This document shows, in pieces, positions 7,025-13,222 of a DNA stretch of 46,997 nt; position 1 is the first letter of the stretch, and every line of letters starts with the position of its first letter. The position numbers and the translations under genes are program-made. The stretch covers positions 1 through 46,997 of the forward strand of contig JAUCGG010000016.1 in the NCBI GenBank assembly GCA_030378015.1. The letters run 5' to 3'. This stretch comes from Desulfococcaceae bacterium HSG8. Lineage in GTDB: Bacteria > Desulfobacterota > Desulfobacteria > Desulfobacterales > 4be13. A model generated the notes under the pieces. The model did not search any database and was not told the origin of the DNA. It saw nothing but the letters and a program-made list of their open reading frames with translations.

Positions 7025-9241
7025 ATGAGAAGAAGTAAAAAGGCTTATAAAAAGATTTATAAATACGGGAAGCGGACTCCCGGAAAGAGTAAACATGAGT
7101 CATGGAAGTTCGTTATAGAACTCAAAAAGAAAATTATCTCCTTCTTCAACCAAGGAAATTCAAGAAAAGCCAAAACTCATATTGATTTTTTAAGGGAAAA
7201 TCAGAAAGACAGGTCTGATCTTTTTGCAAAAAGCCTTTCAGATATTGCAGAAAAAATTTCAAACAGGGAAATTAAACTGCAATTGTTTGAAGAAGCTGTG
7301 GATAATAATCCTGTTGATACTGTTGCGACGGGCAGCTATGGCATTGCATTAGCAGATAACGGAGAATATGAAAAATCCTTTCAGATGTTTGAAAGATCAT
7401 TGGAAAGCGATCCGGACAATCCGGTGACGCTGACCAGCTACGGAACCGCTCTTATGAATGCCGGCGAGTTTGAAAAATCCTTTCAGATGTTTGAAAAATC
7501 ATTAAATCTCCGGCAGGATGATCCGGTGACGCTGAACAGCTACGGAACCGCTCTTATGAATGCCGGGGACTTTGAAAAATCCTTCCGGATGTTTGAAAGA
7601 TCATTGGAAGGCGAGCCGGATGATTCGGTGACGCTGAGCAGCTACGGAACCGCTCTTATGAATGCCGGGGATTTTGAAAAATCCTTCTGGATGTTTGAAA
7701 GATCATTGGAAGGCGAGCCGGATGATTCGGTGACGCTGAACAGCTACGGAACCGCTCTTATGAATGCGGGCGAGTTTGAAAAATCCTTCCGGATGTTTGA
7801 AAAATCATTGGAAATCCGGCCGGATGATTCGTTTGCGCTGAACAGTTACGGAACCGCACTGATGAATGCGGGCGAGTTTGAAAAATCCTTTCAAATGTTT
7901 GAAAAGTCATTGAAAATTAGGGAGAATAATCATATTACCCTATTTTCTTATGCAATGGCATTGGAAAGAAAAGGCAGATATGAAGATGCCATATCCAAAA
8001 TCGAAAAGATAAAAGTGGATAAACTCTCAAACAATTATGCCAGTTTTGTCCTGATAAACTTGGGAAGGCTTTATTATCTTATCAAAGCCAAGACACTCGG
8101 AGACAGAGCCTTTGACCGTGCCATTGAAAAATCAGATGAGAGAGATAAAACCCTGATATATGCAGCGAAAAATATTTTGTCCGTAAATCCTTATAGCAAA
8201 GAAGCCATTGACAAACTCAGAGAAATCAGCAAGAAGTCTCCCATATATGAGCAGGCAAGGAGAATATTTTCCTTACATGCAAGCCCTGAGATATATTATG
8301 CGCCGTTCTGCAGCCAGGAAGAGAATGAACGGTTAAAGGACACAGAATCCCTGAACAGAGCGATTTATCATAAAATGCTGAATGAAATCAGTATATTCAA
8401 AGGAATTCTGCTTGGAATTGACGCGGATTATCCTTCTGCGGATAAAGGAATGATTCAGAAGGTCATCACCAAAGTTGATGATATGCTTGAGGAGATAAGC
8501 CGGAAAAGAAATCTGGAAGAGAAGCAGATCAGAGATATCCCCCGACATGATTACAGACAGATGATAGAAGTCATTTCAAAAACTGCGCATGATATTGCCG
8601 ATTTTGTGAATAACAGGATATTCTATATTAAATCAAAACTCGGGCTTTTCCAATTTGATTTGGATAAGAACAGCCCGGTTTATCAGAAAACTGACCAAGT
8701 GCTGAAACAAATCGAACTTACGGAAAGAGCGTTAAATGACTTGAAATCCATTAATGAAGGGAAGAAGATCAATTACAGGAGGTTTAAGGTAAAAGATTTG
8801 TTCCGAGTATGGGAAAATGGAACAAGATTAAAAAATGCACTTATTTTGACAAATATAAAGAATCCTGATTCCGAACTGAACAGTGATGAGCAGAAGATAA
8901 GGAGTTTTCTGAACGAACTCATTGAAAATGCTGTAAATCATAATCAGGACAACGATGATTTAAGAATCCGTATTTCTTCGGAAGATATTTCCGATAATAA
9001 TTTTTTACAGAGCAGAACAATTCCGTCAAATAAGACCTACCTTTTAATCAGGGTCAGAGACAACGGCAAAGGTATCCTGGAAGATAAAAAAGACTGGATT
9101 TTTCAGCCGCTTAAAACTACATCAAAACACGGCGGCGGATTAGGACTTTCCATTATCAGAAACACCTTATACTGTATGTCCGGTCATATCCGTGAAACTG
9201 GTAAGGACGGCGCTGTTTTTGAAATTTATGTTCCTTATTAA
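7025..9241 (+). CDS. TPR-repeat sensor with C-terminal histidine-kinase-type ATPase domain
   Basis: The protein has about 738 residues. A basic N-terminus is followed by seven TPR-like units of 34 residues (about residues 90-320), a helical middle region, and a GHKL ATPase domain with N box (NELIENAVNH), G1 box (DNGKGI), F-box region (IFQPLKTTSKHGG) and G2 box (GLGLS). A possible phosphoacceptor helix contains AHDIADFVNN about 130 residues before the N box, so this is probably a histidine kinase without membrane segments. The start is uncertain: no good RBS is seen, and a TTG at 6974 in the same frame is the alternative. The response regulator gene begins 24 bases downstream, so the two form a cognate pair. 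It probably senses a cytoplasmic protein signal through the TPRs (inference). Confidence 0.8.
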   Translation: MRRSKKAYKKIYKYGKRTPGKSKHESWKFVIELKKKIISFFNQGNSRKAKTHIDFLRENQKDRSDLFAKSLSDIAEKISNREIKLQLFEEAVDNNPVDTVATGSYGIALADNGEYEKSFQMFERSLESDPDNPVTLTSYGTALMNAGEFEKSFQMFEKSLNLRQDDPVTLNSYGTALMNAGDFEKSFRMFERSLEGEPDDSVTLSSYGTALMNAGDFEKSFWMFERSLEGEPDDSVTLNSYGTALMNAGEFEKSFRMFEKSLEIRPDDSFALNSYGTALMNAGEFEKSFQMFEKSLKIRENNHITLFSYAMALERKGRYEDAISKIEKIKVDKLSNNYASFVLINLGRLYYLIKAKTLGDRAFDRAIEKSDERDKTLIYAAKNILSVNPYSKEAIDKLREISKKSPIYEQARRIFSLHASPEIYYAPFCSQEENERLKDTESLNRAIYHKMLNEISIFKGILLGIDADYPSADKGMIQKVITKVDDMLEEISRKRNLEEKQIRDIPRHDYRQMIEVISKTAHDIADFVNNRIFYIKSKLGLFQFDLDKNSPVYQKTDQVLKQIELTERALNDLKSINEGKKINYRRFKVKDLFRVWENGTRLKNALILTNIKNPDSELNSDEQKIRSFLNELIENAVNHNQDNDDLRIRISSEDISDNNFLQSRTIPSNKTYLLIRVRDNGKGILEDKKDWIFQPLKTTSKHGGGLGLSIIRNTLYCMSGHIRETGKDGAVFEIYVPY
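7406..7915 (+). repeat. Five tandem 102-bp coding repeats (34-residue TPR units)
   Basis: Five consecutive units of exactly 102 bases encode a near-identical motif (SYGTALMNAGEFEKSF, then MFEKSL). More diverged units flank them at 7304-7405 and 7916-8017. The near-identity at DNA level, with synonymous and flank changes few, points to recent amplification or homogenisation, and copy number could vary between strains. Confidence 0.92.
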
Positions 9242-9265
9242 TATTATGTTAAAGAGGAGGTTATT

Positions 9266-10135
9266 ATGGAAAATTACAATGCTCATATTCTGGTAGCTGA
9301 TGACAGATCCGATGAATTGGAAGTTATTGTTGACTGGTTGAAACGCTATGGCTACAGCCAAACAGATACCGCCAGTGCTCAGGAAACCAAGGAAAAACTG
9401 GCAAGCATTCATTTTGATGTGATTATTGCGGATATGAGAATGGAAGCAGATGACAGCGGGTTTGAAGTTGTGAATGAGGTGAACAAGCGACATATCACAT
9501 CGGTGATTATCCTGACCGCGAATGACAGTGTTACGGACTGCCGCCGCGCTCACAAGATGGGCGTGTGGGATTATATCTCCAAAAATATGCCCGGCGGAAA
9601 TGTATATGAAGAGCTGCATCAGTCTGTTCAGGAAATTATTGCCAACTCTCAGAGCAGGGTTGATGAACTGGCCAAGCTTGATGAAAGTCAGACATTGGAG
9701 TTTAAAAGCACCCTGGAATGGGATGTGAAGCAGGGCAGACAAAATACCAATTTGCGCTCCGAAGTTCTTGAGACAATTACCGCTTTCCTGAACTCCGAAG
9801 AAGGAGGGACTTTGCTTATCGGTGTGGAAGACAACGGCAATATCTTCGGACTGGAAAAAGATATCAAACTGTTAAAACACAAAACTCTGGACAAATTTGA
9901 GCAGACGTTATGGAATCTGATCAATGGCCGGATCGGTTCGGAGTTCACCCCGTTAATCAGAGTCTGCTTTGAAGGTAAAGAAGGTAAATATGTATGCATT
10001 ACCGATGTCAAAGGTTCACCCAGGCCAGTTTTCCTGAAAGCAGGTAATGAAAAATCTTTTTATGTCCGAGTTGGCAACACAACTCGTAAACTTGATGTTG
10101 AAAAAGCGCACAAATATATTGAAATGAATTTTTAA
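9266..10135 (+). CDS. Response regulator fused to a Schlafen/AlbA_2 domain
   Basis: AAGAGGAGG precedes ATG 9266. Residues 5-125 are a CheY-like receiver: acidic pair in VADDRSDE, phosphoacceptor in VIIADMRM, switch Thr in ILTAND, and Lys in YISKN. Residues about 145-285 are an AlbA_2/Schlafen-core domain (PF04326): ESQTLEFKSTLEW, then the SEEGGTLLIGVEDNGNIFGL core and a C-terminal FYVRVGNTTRKL block. AlbA_2 domains bind nucleic acid, and the related Schlafen core can cleave tRNA/rRNA using acidic residues. The two glutamates of ExxxLEFK and the aspartate of VEDNG are present here. The output could therefore be a DNA-binding regulator or a phosphorylation-gated RNase. It follows the TPR-kinase gene by 24 bases. 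Confidence 0.85.
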   Translation: MENYNAHILVADDRSDELEVIVDWLKRYGYSQTDTASAQETKEKLASIHFDVIIADMRMEADDSGFEVVNEVNKRHITSVIILTANDSVTDCRRAHKMGVWDYISKNMPGGNVYEELHQSVQEIIANSQSRVDELAKLDESQTLEFKSTLEWDVKQGRQNTNLRSEVLETITAFLNSEEGGTLLIGVEDNGNIFGLEKDIKLLKHKTLDKFEQTLWNLINGRIGSEFTPLIRVCFEGKEGKYVCITDVKGSPRPVFLKAGNEKSFYVRVGNTTRKLDVEKAHKYIEMNF

Positions 10136-10195
10136 CTCGGCAAGATCGCTTTCGCCCCATCTTTCTCCGAAACCTGCCTTCGCAGTTCAGGAACG

Positions 10196-10510
10196 AAAGA
10201 GGTCTGCCTGGATCATGTCCGTTCCTCTCAGCAGAAATTTCTGGAAAACATGGACTCAGAAGTCCGGGGATATCGGATTGAAACCTGTTTCGGTCCCGGA
10301 GGCCGTCCGAGCCGGGCAGTTGAGGATAACGATTTGACAGAGCGATTGGAGAAGCTTGTCTCCGGGAAGAATCCTCAACTGGGAAAGAAACTTCCCGGAA
10401 TACATTCTCCAGATGATGTATTGAAAATCGTTGATCACTGCCTGCGACATTTTATGGAGAACAATGAAAAAGGGGAACGGTTTGCTCCCATCCTGAATCG
10501 GACAGGATGA
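10196..10510 (+). pseudogene. Remnant of a sirohaem sulfite/nitrite reductase-family protein with an internal deletion
   Basis: Reading from about 10196, the frame matches an internal block of 4Fe-4S sirohaem reductases of the NIR_SIR type (VRSSQQKFLENM, then CFGPGGRPSRAVEDNDLTER). It then jumps directly to the extreme C-terminus (VLKIVDHCLRHFMENNEKGE, ERFAPILNRTG). The cluster- and sirohaem-binding region between these blocks is missing, and the usual Cys of CFGPGGCPNRA is Arg. There is no start codon in the right place; ATG 10250 opens an 86-codon frame that is unlikely to be functional. It lies between the REC-Schlafen gene and the nap region. Confidence 0.65.
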
Positions 10511-10552
10511 GAAGCATTCACTTCCTGAATCCATAGGTATCATAAGTTTTTT

Positions 10553-10581
10553 TTGTCAAAAACATGAAGATCAAATCTTAT
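10553..10581 (+). promoter_or_regulatory. Candidate sigma-70-type promoter for the PilJ-domain gene
   Basis: TTGTCA (10553-10558) and TCTTAT (10576-10581) are separated by 17 bases and lie 22 bases before ATG 10604. An AAAGGAGG ribosome binding site stands between them and the start. The -10 matches only four of six consensus positions, so this is a moderate call. Confidence 0.35.
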
Positions 10582-10603
10582 AACCCAAAAAAAGGAGGAC
10601 TGT

Positions 10604-11473
10604 ATGAATAAGAAGTTGTACCAATTTCTTACCGGAATGCTTGTCATTCTGCTTACCTTTTTCTATCTGGCCCCGGTTTCGATGGGTGCCACGAACGAGG
10701 AAATGGCTACTGTCATCAATCTGGCTGGAAAACAGCGAATGCTCACCCAGAAAATGAGCAAGGAAGCGTTGCTGATTGCCATGAAAATTGATGCTCCCAA
10801 AAACAAGGAAAATCTGGGCAAAACAGCCGATCTGTTTGACAAGACACTGAAAGGACTGCTGAACGGGGATTCCGATTTGAAACTGGTCAAGACTGAAAAC
10901 CCTGACATTATCGCACAACTGAATACGGTTTCCGGTCTCTGGAATGAATTTCACAAAAGCGTGAAAAGCGTTCTTGGCGGGGATGTTTCCGAACCCGTAC
11001 TTGCCAAAATTGCCTCACAGAATCTTCCGTTGCTCAAAAACATGAACAAAGCAGTCGGGATGTTTGAGAAAGAGAGCGGTTCCAAACTGGAAGCAGGACT
11101 TGCTGTCACCATCAACCTCGCTGGAAAACAGAGGATGCTTACCCAGAAGATGACAAAGGAGATGCTTCTTGTCGCCAAAGGCATCAACGCTGATAAAAAC
11201 AAAGCCAATCTGGGAGCAACCGTGGCTCTGTTTAAAAAAACCCTCAGCGGGCTGTTGGACGGAGATAAAGAACTCGGACTTTCCGGCACAAAAGACGCTG
11301 CCATCCGGGATCAGTTGGCAAAGGTCGGCAAACTTTGGAATGATTACAAACCGGTGCTTGACAATGCAGTTGCCGGAAAAGAAATTTCCAAAGCGGATTT
11401 GGAGAAAGCCGCAAAGCTGAATCTGCCCCTGCTGAAAGAAATGAATAATGCGGTTACGATGTTTGCGAAATAG
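10604..11473 (+). CDS. Secreted protein with two tandem PilJ/NarX-like sensor domains
   Basis: A signal peptide (hydrophobic residues 10-28, cleavage after SMGA) precedes two copies of the PilJ N-terminal domain (PF13675). Each copy opens with INLAGKQRMLTQKM (about residues 39 and 172). This block is the counterpart of the P-box of the NarX/NarQ nitrate sensors. There is no membrane anchor, HAMP or output domain, so the protein should be free in the periplasm. Its position 104 bases upstream of napC suggests a role in sensing or binding an oxyanion for the nap locus (inference). A good AAAGGAGG ribosome binding site supports the start. At 289 residues it is simply two domains and a leader. 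Domain recognition is firm; ligand is unknown. Confidence 0.8.
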   Translation: MNKKLYQFLTGMLVILLTFFYLAPVSMGATNEEMATVINLAGKQRMLTQKMSKEALLIAMKIDAPKNKENLGKTADLFDKTLKGLLNGDSDLKLVKTENPDIIAQLNTVSGLWNEFHKSVKSVLGGDVSEPVLAKIASQNLPLLKNMNKAVGMFEKESGSKLEAGLAVTINLAGKQRMLTQKMTKEMLLVAKGINADKNKANLGATVALFKKTLSGLLDGDKELGLSGTKDAAIRDQLAKVGKLWNDYKPVLDNAVAGKEISKADLEKAAKLNLPLLKEMNNAVTMFAK

Positions 11474-11485
11474 AGAAGGAGAAAA

Positions 11486-11560
11486 GGTTAAGGATTAAGG
11501 GTTAATAATCATGGTTTAATCCTTAACCCCTTAACCCTTAAACTCTTAACCCCTTACCCC
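11486..11560. repeat. TTAAGGGTTAA-type inverted and direct repeats
   Basis: GGTTAAGGATTAA (11486-11498) pairs with TTAATCCTTAACC (11516-11528), and further CCTTAACCCCTTAACCC copies follow. A smaller version (AACCCTTTAACCCTTTAAGG) lies at about 1244-1263, upstream of the TonB pseudogene. It could form a hairpin between the PilJ gene and napC. There is no T-run, so it is not a clear terminator. Confidence 0.55.
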
Positions 11561-11576
11561 TGAAGGAAAGGATGAA

Positions 11577-12161
11577 ATGAAAAAGTATTATGCTTTATTT
11601 GTCTGTATAGGGCTTCTGTGCCTTATCCTGGTTTCCAAATCCTTTCAGAGTACATCTTCTACCGAATTCTGCATGTCTTGTCACGAAATGAAGAACTATA
11701 AAAATGAGCTTGAGAAATCAAGTCATGCTCTGGATAAGGACAAGAAACCGATCCAATGCAGACAGTGCCACATTCCCGATAGCCTGGGGCACAAATATCT
11801 TACTGTGAAAGCATTTCTCGGGACTAAAGATCTTATTGTCCACTATATGGGCAATCCTGATGAACTTGACCGCAGGGATATGCAAAAATTTGCCCGCCGT
11901 TTTATACCTGACGAGAACTGTCTGGGCTGCCATCAGGATCTCTATAAGGATGCCAAAGAGAAAAAGATTTCCGAAATCGGAAGGCTGGCCCATGACGCTT
12001 ATCTGGGAAAGAACGGGAATACAAAGCGAAACTGTGCCGGATGCCATTTCAACATGGCCCATCTTCCCGAATTTGACCGGCGATTCCCCTTTAATGCGGA
12101 ATTTGCCAAAAGACTTCCTCTGAAAGGAGTTTCAAAGAATGACATTGTTCAGCCAAATTAA
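11577..12161 (+). CDS. napC: NapC/NirT-family tetrahaem cytochrome c (quinol dehydrogenase)
   Basis: The 194-residue product has an N-terminal membrane anchor (residues 4-22) and four haem-binding motifs: CMSCH, CRQCH, CLGCH and CAGCH. This is the size and motif number of NapC/NrfH-type proteins that take electrons from menaquinol and pass them to periplasmic reductases. The distal arrangement (CxxCH near residues 32, 62, 119, 152) is typical of the family. The gene overlaps the next cytochrome gene by 23 bases, consistent with translation coupling. AAGGAAAGG precedes the ATG. The order napC, napM-like, napA is that described for the Desulfovibrio nap cluster. Confidence 0.88.
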   Translation: MKKYYALFVCIGLLCLILVSKSFQSTSSTEFCMSCHEMKNYKNELEKSSHALDKDKKPIQCRQCHIPDSLGHKYLTVKAFLGTKDLIVHYMGNPDELDRRDMQKFARRFIPDENCLGCHQDLYKDAKEKKISEIGRLAHDAYLGKNGNTKRNCAGCHFNMAHLPEFDRRFPFNAEFAKRLPLKGVSKNDIVQPN

Positions 12162-12624
12162 CGAGCGTATGAAGAGTTGTTTCGGATGCTACTGGGGCGC
12201 GCTCTTCCCTTTTTGTGCGGTTTCCTTCCTGGCGGTTTTCATCGTCTATGTCAATCTGGCATTTCCTGAAAACAGATGTGACGCGGTGAAACATCTTGAA
12301 CCGACCGAGATGACATCGGACTGTTTCCGCTGTCATACAAAGACGACCCCTAAAATCGCCCGGGACTGGTATGAGAGCAAGCACGGTGTGACCCTGGTGA
12401 AATGCTTTGTGTGCCACGGCCAGCCTGACGGAAAGGGTTCTGTGCCATTTGCTGTTGACCCGGATGCGGATACTACCTGTAGAAAGTGCCACGATCCGAG
12501 CATCAGAAGAATGGAGCAGAAATACGGAATCACCCCCAGGTGTAATGAGTGTCACCCGTACCATCAGAACTCAATTCACCATGAGGCGTATGTGAAACCG
12601 GTTGCCAAAAAGAAAATAGATTAA
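12139..12624 (+). CDS. napM: Membrane-anchored tetrahaem cytochrome c, NapM-like
   Basis: The 161-residue protein has one N-terminal transmembrane helix (about residues 18-41) and four CxxCH motifs (CFRCH, CFVCH, CRKCH, CNECH) in the periplasmic part. It follows napC with a 23-base overlap. In Desulfovibrio napCMADGH clusters the second gene encodes such a small tetrahaem cytochrome, thought to relay electrons between NapC and the monomeric NapA. The symbol rests on position and haem count, since sequence-level family matching was not possible. RBS: AAAGGAG about nine bases before the ATG. Confidence 0.75.
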   Translation: MTLFSQINERMKSCFGCYWGALFPFCAVSFLAVFIVYVNLAFPENRCDAVKHLEPTEMTSDCFRCHTKTTPKIARDWYESKHGVTLVKCFVCHGQPDGKGSVPFAVDPDADTTCRKCHDPSIRRMEQKYGITPRCNECHPYHQNSIHHEAYVKPVAKKKID

Positions 12625-12675
12625 GACTGGAAACTAGGGACTTGAAACTGGAAACTTGGGACTTGGAAGGGAAGT

Positions 12676-13015
12676 TATGAATTTGATGTGTATTCGCTGG
12701 CTGAACAGTTGTCAGATATGATCTGGAATGCTTTTGACAAATGGAATTGCAAGGTTCAGACGATAATGGGGCTATCAGGTCATCCGCTCTGCGGACAGTA
12801 TCGTTGCAAATCTTGCAGAAGGTTATGGGAGGTACACACCCGCGGACAGAAAAAAATTTTACCGCTATGCATGAGTATCGTTTGAAGAGACCAAAGCATA
12901 GTTACGCAAAGCCGGTCGGCGGCAAGTGGTTTCCCATGAAGGAATCATCGAATATAAGAAAATAATTGATGAACTGGGTCCGAAACTCAATGCATTCATA
13001 AATAAAACAAACTAG
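12676..13015 (+). pseudogene. Decayed four-helix-bundle protein (23S rRNA intervening-sequence-protein type)
   Basis: Pieces of this family can be read in three frames: LAEQLSDMIWNAFDKWN, then RSADSIVANLAEGYGRYT after frame changes near 12770 and 12815, then FYRYA, and finally YKKIIDELGPKLNAFINKTN ending at TAG 13013-13015. The SIVANLAEGYGR core is diagnostic for S23/IVP-like four-helix-bundle proteins. At least three frameshifts make it non-functional. It is flanked by GGAAACTGGAAACTTG-type repeats (12630-12670, and inverted at 13168-13208), which often accompany such genes. It separates napM from napA. Confidence 0.75.
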
Positions 13016-13161
13016 TACAGCACTTTTTAAGTTCGTCCCCCCCCCTTTTTCTAAAGGGGGCCGGGGGGATTTTTCATTGACAGAAAAGTGAGTTATGCCA
13101 GAAATCCCCCCCGGCCCCCCTTTAAAAAAGGGGGGAGGAATTTACGAATCGGTGTACTAGT
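13011..13161. mobile_element. Palindromic MITE-like element (151 bp) between napM and napA
   Basis: The termini are ACTAGTACA and its complement TGTACTAGT. The interior has long inverted C/G-rich arms (CCCCCTTT..AAAGGGGG with GGCCGGGGGGAT). The left end overlaps the stop codon of the decayed four-helix-bundle gene. The CCCCTTTCGTAAAGGGGGCCGG-like core resembles the insert found in the elements near 42.5 and 43.0 kb. No transposase is encoded. Confidence 0.65.
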
Positions 13162-13222
13162 ATCTGATCAAGTTTCCAGTTTCCAATTTCCAGCATCCAA
13201 TTTCCAAAAGGAGCTATAAACT

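Noticed and set aside
13020-13160. Rho-independent terminators made by the C/G-rich arms between napM and napA
   Set aside because: The arms belong to a large palindromic element with defined ends; no T-run directly follows a GC stem on the plus strand.
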